Positions 40,608-47,947 of a stretch of 64,000 nucleotides of DNA are shown in pieces. The DNA is taken from positions 23,774 to 87,773 of the forward strand of contig NZ_JADNLK010000011.1 of NCBI RefSeq assembly GCF_015555905.1, written 5' to 3'. Each line of letters begins with the position of its first letter. Positions within the stretch are counted from its first letter, which is position 1. A program made the position numbers and the translations under genes. Origin of the DNA: Clostridium sp. D43t1_170807_H7 (GTDB taxonomy: Bacteria > Bacillota > Clostridia > Clostridiales > Clostridiaceae). The notes beneath the pieces were generated by a model. That model saw only the letters and a program-made list of their open reading frames with translations. It was not told the origin of the DNA and ran no database searches.

Positions 40608-41303
40608 ATGAAGAAAGTAATTGTTGCTATTATTACATGTCTACTTATTGTTACTTATATAATACCAGTTAATGCATTTGCTTTTGATAATTCGAATAAA
40701 GTTATTTTGATTGATCCAGGTCATGGAGGAATTGATGGCGGAGCAAAATCTAAAGCAGGAACTATTGAGAAGGATATAAATTTACAAATTTCATTAAAGT
40801 TAAGAGATAATCTTGAAGAAAAGGGATATAAGGTATATATGACAAGAGATGAGGATGAAGGGCTTTATCAAAAGGGTAATACTATTAAAGAAAAGAAGAG
40901 AGAAGATTTAAATAGAAGAGTTGAAATGAAAAAAGAAACAAATTGTGATATATTTGTTTCAATTCATCAAAATATGTTTCCACAAAGTAAATGTTATGGA
41001 GCACAAGTATGGTATGCTTCAAATGAAAATAGTTATAATTTAGCTACAATTGTTCAAGAGTCAATAAAAGAATCTGTTAAGGATAATAATAAAAGGGTAG
41101 CAAAGCCAGCTGCTGAAGCATATTTAATTTTAAGAGATAAATATGAAGGTGCTTCAATATTAGTAGAATGTGGCTTTTTATCAAATCCAGATGAAGAGTC
41201 TAGATTAAAAAGTGATGAGCATCAAAATTTGATAGTTGAAGGAATATCAAATGGAATTGATAAGTATTTTGATGGTGATATAAATAAGACTGTAGAATCA
41301 TAG
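40608..41303 (+). CDS. cwlD: N-acetylmuramoyl-L-alanine amidase CwlD
   Basis: Zinc amidase that removes peptide side chains from spore-cortex muramic acid, needed to make muramic-delta-lactam for germination. The 231 residues have a signal peptide or anchor (about 1-25), then the Amidase_3 ligands His39 (DPGHGG), Glu54, His120 (VSIHQN) and catalytic Glu187 (VECGF). Location after rpsI is shared with other spore-formers, supporting CwlD over other amidases. Confidence 0.88.
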   Translation: MKKVIVAIITCLLIVTYIIPVNAFAFDNSNKVILIDPGHGGIDGGAKSKAGTIEKDINLQISLKLRDNLEEKGYKVYMTRDEDEGLYQKGNTIKEKKREDLNRRVEMKKETNCDIFVSIHQNMFPQSKCYGAQVWYASNENSYNLATIVQESIKESVKDNNKRVAKPAAEAYLILRDKYEGASILVECGFLSNPDEESRLKSDEHQNLIVEGISNGIDKYFDGDINKTVES

Positions 41304-41345
41304 TAATTTCCTAGGAAATAGATAGAATATTTATATAGTAATAGA

Positions 41346-41385
41346 ATAAATTATAAAGCCGACTTATATCGACCTTATAATTTAT
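41346..41385 (+). other. Inverted repeat between cwlD and the fumarase genes
   Basis: An 11-bp perfect inverted repeat (41346-41356 with 41375-41385) with an 18-base spacer that itself contains CGA...TCG. No T-run follows, so it could be a weak terminator for cwlD or an operator for the fumarase pair. Confidence 0.4.
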
Positions 41386-41467
41386 AGAGCAATCTATAAT
41401 CTTAATCTTGTAAAAAATGTAATAAAATAATAAACTAAAATTATAAAAATGAAAAGGGGGATCACCA

Positions 41468-42310
41468 ATGAGAGAAATACATATATCAGAAATTATTAGC
41501 ACGGTAAGAGAGTTATGTATAGAATCAAACTATTATTTATCAAGTGATGTAAAGGAAGCTTTATGCAAAGCTAAAGAAAATGAAACATGGCCATTAGCAG
41601 AAAATGTTTTAGATCAATTAATATTAAACTCTAATATTGCCAAAAAGGAAGATATGCCAATATGTCAAGATACAGGTATGGCATGTGTATTTGTGGAAAT
41701 TGGACAAGAAGTACATATAGTTGGTGGATTATTACAAGATGCTATTAATGAGGGGGTTAGAAGAGGATATGATGAAGGTTTTCTAAGAAAATCAGTAGTT
41801 AAGGATCCTATCCATAGAGTTAATACAAAGGATAATACACCTGCTATTATTTATTATGATATAGTACCTGGTGATAAGATTAAGATTACAGTAGCACCTA
41901 AAGGATTTGGATCTGAAAATATGAGTAGGATAAAGATGCTTAAACCTTCTGATGGATTACAAGGGGTAAAAGATTTTATAATTGAAACTGTGAAATTAGC
42001 TGGACCTAATCCATGTCCTCCAATAGTTGTTGGGGTTGGAATTGGAGGTACATTTGATAAGGCTGCTTATTTAGCTAAGAAGGCATTGATTAGACCTTTA
42101 AATAAAAGAAACCAAGACAAATTTTATAGTGATTTAGAAGAGGAATTATTAGAGATTATAAATAAGTTAGGAATAGGACCACAAGGTTTTGGTGGGAAGA
42201 CAACTGCCTTAGGATTAAATATAGAAACGTATCCAACTCATATTGCAGGATTACCTGTTGCAGTTAATATTAACTGTCATGCCACAAGGCATAAGGAAAG
42301 AGAAATATAA
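41468..42310 (+). CDS. Class I fumarate hydratase, alpha subunit
   Basis: Iron-sulfur hydro-lyase subunit interconverting fumarate and malate; related tartrate dehydratases are hard to exclude. The 280 residues contain the first cluster ligand Cys66 in PICQDTG, a second candidate in NPCPPIVVGVGIGG (near 178) and a third in the C-terminal NINCHATRH. ATG 41468 follows AAAGGGGG. It forms a pair with the next gene. Confidence 0.88.
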   Translation: MREIHISEIISTVRELCIESNYYLSSDVKEALCKAKENETWPLAENVLDQLILNSNIAKKEDMPICQDTGMACVFVEIGQEVHIVGGLLQDAINEGVRRGYDEGFLRKSVVKDPIHRVNTKDNTPAIIYYDIVPGDKIKITVAPKGFGSENMSRIKMLKPSDGLQGVKDFIIETVKLAGPNPCPPIVVGVGIGGTFDKAAYLAKKALIRPLNKRNQDKFYSDLEEELLEIINKLGIGPQGFGGKTTALGLNIETYPTHIAGLPVAVNINCHATRHKEREI

Positions 42311-42322
42311 GGGGGATATGAA

Positions 42323-42883
42323 ATGATTAAAAGTATAAATACGCCTTTAACTGAAGAGATTACAACTGGATTAATAGCTGGAGATAGTATTCTATTAACT
42401 GGAACTATATATACGGCTAGAGATGCAGCTCATGGTAGATTAATTAATTTATTAAATGAGGGAAAAGAACTTCCTATAAATGTGAAAGATGAAATTATAT
42501 ATTATGTTGGGCCTACACCAGAAAAACAAGGACAAGTCATCGGATCAGCAGGACCAACAACTAGCTATAGAATGGATAGTTATGCTCCTAGACTTTTAGA
42601 CTTAGGATTAAAAGGAATGATAGGTAAAGGAGCTAGGAATGAAGAAGTAATAGATGCAATTAAAAGAAATAAAGCAATTTATTTTGGGGCAATAGGAGGA
42701 GCTGGAGCTTTAATAAGTAAATGTATAACTTCATGTGAAGTAATTGCATATGATGATTTAGGTGCTGAAGCTATAAGAAAATTAGAAGTAAAAGATATGC
42801 CTTTAGTTGTTATTATTGATTCTAAAGGAAATAATTTATATGAAATAGGAAAAAATGAATATTTAAATAGTATTAATAAATAA
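42323..42883 (+). CDS. Class I fumarate hydratase, beta subunit
   Basis: The 186-residue partner subunit, equivalent to the C-terminal part of single-chain class I fumarases. It contains the conserved LTGTIYTARDAAHGRL (27-42), GPTPEKQGQVIGSAGPTTS and GKGARNEEV. Starts 12 bases after the alpha subunit. In a butyrate-former it may serve aspartate/malate metabolism rather than a full TCA cycle (inference). Confidence 0.88.
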   Translation: MIKSINTPLTEEITTGLIAGDSILLTGTIYTARDAAHGRLINLLNEGKELPINVKDEIIYYVGPTPEKQGQVIGSAGPTTSYRMDSYAPRLLDLGLKGMIGKGARNEEVIDAIKRNKAIYFGAIGGAGALISKCITSCEVIAYDDLGAEAIRKLEVKDMPLVVIIDSKGNNLYEIGKNEYLNSINK

Positions 42884-42908
42884 AAAAGCGGTTTAATCCG
42901 CTTTTTTT
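42882..42908. terminator. Bidirectional terminator between fumarase beta and the YitT-family gene
   Basis: Ten-base-pair stem (42882-42891 with 42898-42907) flanked by A-run and T-run, so it can end transcripts from both sides. Confidence 0.9.
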
Positions 42909-42936
42909 AAAATTTATAGAGTATTAATAAGATAAC

Positions 42937-43794
42937 TTAAATACTTTGGAATCCCTTACCTTTAACTTCAGAGACATCAATTATAGTAATAAATGCTTTA
43001 GGATCGATTCTAAGAATTTTATTCTTTAAACTTATCATTTGTGATGTAGTTACTGCAACATATAAAAGCTTCTTTTGGTTATGAGTATAGCCACCTTCAG
43101 CCATAAGAGATGTAATACCACGATTCATATCTTTAATGACATAAGTTATTATATCTTCTTCTTTTTCAGTTAAAATAAGAAGAAGTTTTTTACTAGTAAA
43201 TCCACTTAAAACTTTATCTAATATAGTGCTTGTAATAAACAGAGATATAAGAGTATATAAAGCTTTAGGTAAACCAAAAATACAGGCTGCTACAGTTACT
43301 ATAATTAAGTTAAATCCAAATCCAACTTTACCTATATCAAGATTAGAATATTTCTTTCTTATAACCATGGTGATTATGTCAGTTCCTCCAATAGAACCAT
43401 TTCTAAAGAATATTAACCCATAACCGATTCCACTAAAAACACCACCATATATGCAATATAATAATGTATCATCAACTTGAACTAATGAAGATAAAGGCTT
43501 GGTTATCATTAATGCTGTTGAAAAAGAAATCATTCCTATTGCAGTATAGATAGTAAATCTTTTACTAAGAAATTTATAGCTTACAAGAAATAAGGGAATA
43601 TTAAGTATAAATACAGTAATACCTGATGGAATATTCCATAGGTATTGAAGGATTAGTCCTATACCTGTTACTCCGCCGCTTAGTAATCCAGCGTTAGATA
43701 AGAATAAATTTACTCCTAGAGAGGAGATAAAACATCCTATTATAATTACTACAACATCAACATAAAAACTTTTACTTTTAAATAAATCTTTCAT
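42937..43794 (-). CDS. YitT family membrane protein
   Basis: The 285-residue protein has about five or six hydrophobic helices in residues 10-190 (with GVTGIGLILQY and GGTDIITMVI) followed by a soluble domain of the DUF2179 type (about 200-280). The family is widespread in Firmicutes; function is not established. The start is ATG at 43794, after GAGGTAATATT on the minus strand. Convergent with the fumarase genes. Confidence 0.85.
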   Translation of the reverse strand: MKDLFKSKSFYVDVVVIIIGCFISSLGVNLFLSNAGLLSGGVTGIGLILQYLWNIPSGITVFILNIPLFLVSYKFLSKRFTIYTAIGMISFSTALMITKPLSSLVQVDDTLLYCIYGGVFSGIGYGLIFFRNGSIGGTDIITMVIRKKYSNLDIGKVGFGFNLIIVTVAACIFGLPKALYTLISLFITSTILDKVLSGFTSKKLLLILTEKEEDIITYVIKDMNRGITSLMAEGGYTHNQKKLLYVAVTTSQMISLKNKILRIDPKAFITIIDVSEVKGKGFQSI

Positions 43795-43807
43795 AATATT
43801 ACCTCTG

Positions 43808-43823
43808 TATAGATATATCTATA
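43808..43823. promoter_or_regulatory. 16-bp perfect palindrome upstream of the YitT-family gene
   Basis: TATAGATATATCTATA, just before the ribosome-binding site of the minus-strand gene. Length and perfection suggest an operator, though AT-rich DNA yields such palindromes more often than chance in balanced DNA. Confidence 0.4.
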
Positions 43824-43842
43824 GTCATCATAAAGATTATAT

Positions 43843-43889
43843 ATTAAAAAGTAAACTATGTTAAGTGATTTATTAACTTACTTTTTAAT
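43843..43889. other. Long inverted repeat in the divergent YitT-nrdA gap
   Basis: Twelve perfect pairs (43843-43854 with 43878-43889) plus five more inside (43860-43864 with 43873-43877) with a 5-base bulge. The 315-base gap 43795-44109 holds this, the palindrome at 43808 and the nrdA control region; otherwise I see nothing in it. Confidence 0.45.
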
Positions 43890-44051
43890 AAAATAAAAGG
43901 ATTTATTTTAGGAATAATAAGGAATAATAATTCTCTATAAATAATTATTATAGATAAATAAAGAAAAAGATAGTAATTAAATGAAATAGTATTTTTTTTT
44001 CTATATTTTGATTTCTATTTTGTTTTACAAGAATAAATAGCAATATTATAA

Positions 44052-44080
44052 TTGACAATATATTGTGTGAGAGATATAAG
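44052..44080 (+). promoter_or_regulatory. Promoter of nrdA-nrdB
   Basis: TTGACA (44052-44057), 17 bases, TATAAG (44075-44080). The first NrdR box overlaps its -35 and spacer. Confidence 0.75.
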
Positions 44081-44099
44081 CATGTACAACATATAGTGG
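44053..44099 (+). promoter_or_regulatory. Tandem NrdR boxes
   Basis: Two 16-base sites fit the NrdR box (core CwATATwTwG): 44053-44068, containing perfect palindrome ACAATATATTGT, and 44084-44099, with two mismatches. Their centres are 31 bases apart, the spacing reported for paired NrdR boxes (three helical turns). One covers the promoter, the other the start and ribosome-binding region. Confidence 0.82.
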
Positions 44100-44109
44100 A
44101 GGAATAAAA

Positions 44110-46341
44110 GTGATTAATTTAGATAATATATGCCAAAAAGCAATTGGTGGAATGGATGATTTACAAGGAATTTATATAAAAGAAAAACTTATTGAAAGTT
44201 GTAAAAATATAATTAGAGAATCTATGGATAGTGAAGGAATTAGAGACTCTGTAATTCAAGCAGCACTGGAGTTAACTACTGAACAAGAGCCTAAATGGCA
44301 ATATGTTGCATCTAAGTTATATATATATAGATTATATGATGAGGTTAGAAGAAATAGAGGAATAAATTTAGAAGTTAAACCTTATAGTAAATTTTATGAG
44401 TTCATTAATGAGATGACAGATAAAAATTTATATGGGAAATATATTCTAGAAAACTATACTCAAGCTGAAATTGAGGAATTAGAAAAAGAAATAAAGCCTG
44501 AAAGAGATTTTATCTTCACTTATAGTGGAATAGATTTATTAACAAAAAGATATTTAATTCAAGATTATAATAGAAAACCTCTTGAGCTTCCACAACAAAT
44601 GTTTATGGGAATAGCAATGCACTTAGCTATTCCAGAAAAGCAAGAAAATAGAGTTATGTGGGCAAAGAGGTTTTATGATGTTTTAAGTTCTCTTAAAGCA
44701 ACTATGGCTACTCCTACAATGTCAAATGCAAGAAAGCCATTTTATCAATTAAGCTCATGTTTTATTGATACAGTGGAAGATAGTTTAAAAGGAATATATA
44801 AATCATTAGATAACTTTGCTGAAGTTTCAAAGTTTGGCGGTGGAATGGGAATTTACATAGGAAAAATAAGAGCAATTGGTTCAGCAATAAGAGGATTTAA
44901 AGGTGCTTCAGGAGGAGTTATTCCTTGGATAAAGCTATTTAATGATACAGCAGTTGCTGTTGATCAGCTAGGTGTTAGAAGTGGATCAGTTGCTATATGG
45001 TTAGATGCATGGCATAAAGAAGTTCCAGAGTTTTTACAATTAAGAACTAATAATGGTGATGATAGAAAAAAAGCTCATGATATATTCCCAGGTCTTTGTT
45101 ATCCAGATTTATTCTGGAGATTAGCAGAAGAGGATATCGATGCAAATTGGTATATGATGTGTCCTCATGAAATAAAGTCTGTTAAGGGATATTCTTTAGA
45201 AGATTTCTGTGGAAAAGAATGGGAAAGAAGATATTATGATTGTGTTAATGATGAAAGAATAGATAAAAGAGTTATGTCTGTTAAAGATATAGTTAGATTA
45301 ATAATAAAGAGTGCAGCTGAAACAGGTACTCCATTTGCTTTTTATAGAGATACGGTAAATAAAATGAATCCTAATAAACATAAAGGAATGATTTATTCTT
45401 CAAATCTTTGTACTGAAATAATGCAAAATATGAGTCCAATGGATATTCAACAAACAACTATGTATGATGAAAATGGAGATACTATTATCGTAGAAAAGAC
45501 TAAAGCAGGAGATTTTGTAGTTTGTAATTTATCATCTGTTGTTTTAGGAAATGTAGATGTAAATAGTGATGAAGAGATAGAGTATGTAGTTGAAACTCAA
45601 ATAAGAGCTATGGATAATGTTATAGATTTAAATTATTATTCAGTACCTTTTGCTGAAGTTACTAATAAAAAATATAGAGCGATTGGTCTTGGAACTAGTG
45701 GATATCATCATATGCTTGCAAATAATAAAATTCACTGGAATGATGAAAAACATTTAGAATTTACAGATAAGGTATATGAAAAAATTAATTATTATGCAAT
45801 TAAGGCAAGTATGAATATTGCAAGAGAAAAAGGAGAATATTCATGCTTTAGAGGCTCAGATTGGGATAATGGTGATTACTTTAAGTTAAGAGATTATAAT
45901 TCAGAAGAGTGGATTAAGTTACAAAAAGATATTAAAGAATATGGATTAAGAAATGGGTATCTTTTTGCAGTTGCTCCTAATGGTTCAACAGCAACAATAG
46001 CAGGGACATCAGAAGGTGTAGATCCAGTTATGGCAAGATTCTGGTTAGAAGAAAAGAAGGGAAGCATAGTTCCTAAAACAGCTCCTAATTTAAGTTGGGA
46101 AAATTTCTGGTTCTATAATTCAGCATATAATACAGATCAAACTCTTTCTTTAAAAATAAATGGAATAAGACAAAGACATATAGATCAAGGACAATCATTT
46201 AATCTATATATAACAACAGATTTTACTATGAGACAGATAATGAACTTATATATAACTGCATGTAAATGTGGTGTTAAATCAATTTATTATGTTAGATCAA
46301 AATCTTTAGAAGTGGAAGAGTGTGAAAGTTGCTCTGCATAA
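44110..46341 (+). CDS. nrdA: Ribonucleoside-diphosphate reductase, class I, alpha subunit
   Basis: Reduces NDPs to dNDPs with the NrdB radical. The 743 residues have the three catalytic cysteines at about 217 (SSCFIDT), 434 (SNLCTEI) and 472 (VVCNLS). The radical-transfer tyrosine pair lies in KSIYYVRSK and the C-terminal redox pair in CESCSA. The first 90 residues lack a recognisable ATP-cone, so dATP inhibition through that domain is not expected. GTG 44110 follows GTGGAGGAA. Precedes nrdB. Confidence 0.94.
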   Translation: MINLDNICQKAIGGMDDLQGIYIKEKLIESCKNIIRESMDSEGIRDSVIQAALELTTEQEPKWQYVASKLYIYRLYDEVRRNRGINLEVKPYSKFYEFINEMTDKNLYGKYILENYTQAEIEELEKEIKPERDFIFTYSGIDLLTKRYLIQDYNRKPLELPQQMFMGIAMHLAIPEKQENRVMWAKRFYDVLSSLKATMATPTMSNARKPFYQLSSCFIDTVEDSLKGIYKSLDNFAEVSKFGGGMGIYIGKIRAIGSAIRGFKGASGGVIPWIKLFNDTAVAVDQLGVRSGSVAIWLDAWHKEVPEFLQLRTNNGDDRKKAHDIFPGLCYPDLFWRLAEEDIDANWYMMCPHEIKSVKGYSLEDFCGKEWERRYYDCVNDERIDKRVMSVKDIVRLIIKSAAETGTPFAFYRDTVNKMNPNKHKGMIYSSNLCTEIMQNMSPMDIQQTTMYDENGDTIIVEKTKAGDFVVCNLSSVVLGNVDVNSDEEIEYVVETQIRAMDNVIDLNYYSVPFAEVTNKKYRAIGLGTSGYHHMLANNKIHWNDEKHLEFTDKVYEKINYYAIKASMNIAREKGEYSCFRGSDWDNGDYFKLRDYNSEEWIKLQKDIKEYGLRNGYLFAVAPNGSTATIAGTSEGVDPVMARFWLEEKKGSIVPKTAPNLSWENFWFYNSAYNTDQTLSLKINGIRQRHIDQGQSFNLYITTDFTMRQIMNLYITACKCGVKSIYYVRSKSLEVEECESCSA

Positions 46342-46350
46342 ATTAAAGTG

Positions 46351-46411
46351 CCTCAGGGGAAGGGTATAAAATAATTAAAAATAGTTTAAGTATTTTAATG
46401 AACCCCTTAGG
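46351..46411 (+). other. Intercistronic stem between nrdA and nrdB
   Basis: CCTCAGGGG (46351-46359) with CCCCTTAGG (46403-46411): eight of nine pairs, enclosing 43 AT-rich bases. These GC-rich arms stand out in an AT-rich gap. A role in mRNA processing or in setting the alpha:beta ratio is a guess. Confidence 0.4.
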
Positions 46412-46443
46412 TATAGTCAAATTTGAATAGTGGGAGAATAATA

Positions 46444-47478
46444 ATGAATATAAATAAAAAGCCTTTATTTAATGAAAATGGTGATATAGAAGTTAGTAAG
46501 AAGAGAATGATAAATGGTAATACTACTAACCTAAATGATTTTAATAATATGAAATATGGTTGGGTTGCTGATTGGTATAGGCAGGCGATGAACAACTTCT
46601 GGATTCCAGAAGAAATAAATTTATCACAAGATTTAAAAGATTATAATAAGCTTAATGAGTATGAGAGAACTGCATATGATAAGATTTTATCTTTTTTGAT
46701 ATTTTTAGATTCAATACAAACAGCTAATTTAAGTAATATAAATAACTATATAACAGCAAGTGAAGTTAATTTATGTTTAACTATTCAAGCTTTCCAAGAA
46801 GCCGTGCATTCACAAAGTTATAGTTACATGCTTGATACTATATGTTCACCAGAAAAAAGAAATGAAATCTTATATCAATGGAAAGATGATAAAATTCTTT
46901 TAGAAAGAAATAAGTTTATTGGTGAACAATATAATAAATTTTTAGAAAATCCAAGCAAAGAAAATCTTATAAAGACAATCATGGCAAACTTTATATTAGA
47001 AGGAATTTATTTTTACTCAGGTTTTATGTTTTTCTATAATCTTGAGAGAAATGGAAAAATGCCAGGATCAGCTCAAGAAATACGTTATATAAATAGAGAT
47101 GAAAATACGCATCTTTGGTTATTTAGAAACTTAATTAGAGAACTTCAAAAGGAAGAGGCAGATGTATTTACTGATGAATTAGTTAATGAATTAAGACTTA
47201 TGATGAAAACAGGAGTTGAACATGAAATTAACTGGGGAAATTATGTTATAGGAGAGAATATCCAAGGAATTAATAAGAATTTAATTGAATCATATATTAA
47301 ATTCTTAGGAAATAAAAGACTAAAGGAAATTGGATTAGAACCATTATTTGAAGGATATGATAAAAATCCAGCAGCATGGGTAGATTCTTTAGCTAACGCA
47401 AATTCTGTTAAAACAGATTTCTTTGAAGCTAAATCAACAGCATATGCAAAAGCTAGTGTTTTAGTTGATGATTTGTAA
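46444..47478 (+). CDS. nrdB: Ribonucleoside-diphosphate reductase, class I, beta subunit
   Basis: Dimetal radical subunit. ATG 46444 gives 344 residues; the upstream TTG (46423) precedes GGGAGA and is rejected. Metal ligands appear as Asp89 (FLDSIQ), Glu119 and His122 (FQEAVHSQSY), a Glu in ILEGIYF and ExxH in RDENTHLW. Tyr126 aligns with the radical tyrosine of class Ia/Ib enzymes. No nrdI or nrdH is nearby. Confidence 0.93.
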   Translation: MNINKKPLFNENGDIEVSKKRMINGNTTNLNDFNNMKYGWVADWYRQAMNNFWIPEEINLSQDLKDYNKLNEYERTAYDKILSFLIFLDSIQTANLSNINNYITASEVNLCLTIQAFQEAVHSQSYSYMLDTICSPEKRNEILYQWKDDKILLERNKFIGEQYNKFLENPSKENLIKTIMANFILEGIYFYSGFMFFYNLERNGKMPGSAQEIRYINRDENTHLWLFRNLIRELQKEEADVFTDELVNELRLMMKTGVEHEINWGNYVIGENIQGINKNLIESYIKFLGNKRLKEIGLEPLFEGYDKNPAAWVDSLANANSVKTDFFEAKSTAYAKASVLVDDL

Positions 47479-47481
47479 GTG

Positions 47482-47640
47482 AAAGCCCAAATTTTATATT
47501 TGGTTGCTTGAACTTACTCAGCGACTGAAAGGAGTCGAGTTTCATTTAAAAAGCCCAAATTTTATATTTGGTTGCTTGAACTTACTCAGCGACTGAAAGG
47601 AGTCGAGTTTCCTTTAAAAAGCCCAAATTTTATATTTGGG
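47482..47640. repeat. 68-bp tandem repeat with paired hairpins
   Basis: Two full units, starting 47482 and 47550, and the first part of a third, starting 47618, repeat with a period of exactly 68. The two full units differ at one position that I can see (47544 and 47612). Each full unit holds CCAAAT/ATTTGG and CGACT/AGTCG, the latter with loop GAAAGG. Read on the minus strand each unit ends in a terminator-like hairpin with TTTTT and presents a CCTTTC loop. Confidence 0.9.
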
Positions 47641-47947
47641 CAGTTAAAGTTATATATTCTATACTTACTTTAACTATTTAAGTCTATATTTTTAGGATAA
47701 AGTTTCCACGGAAATATAAATTTTAAAAATTTTAATGATAACGTTCTTAAAAATATGTTATAATAATTTTTGTTCGTATAAAATTTCTATAATATAGATT
47801 AAAATTATAAAAAATCTATTTATAAATTTAATTAAATGTTTATATTTTATCACGAAATTTACATAATATTGTAGTAGAGTGATGTAAGGTATAAAGAATA
47901 TTAATAACAGTACTAAGTTTATGCTTAAGTGTAGGAGGAGAATTGAA
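47641..47947 (+). promoter_or_regulatory. ptsI upstream region with cre-like site and -10 element
   Basis: A cre-like 14-mer TGATAACGTTCTTA (47736-47749; 12 of 14 to the usual consensus) lies just before TATAAT (47759-47764). The -35 is weak and overlaps the cre-like site. This 307-base stretch has no other recognisable content. Confidence 0.4.

Noticed and set aside
47482..47640. Type III toxin-antitoxin array (ToxIN-like RNA repeats)
   Set aside because: Tandem structured repeats recall RNA antitoxins, but the units are longer than usual and no endoribonuclease toxin gene follows; the next gene is ptsI.
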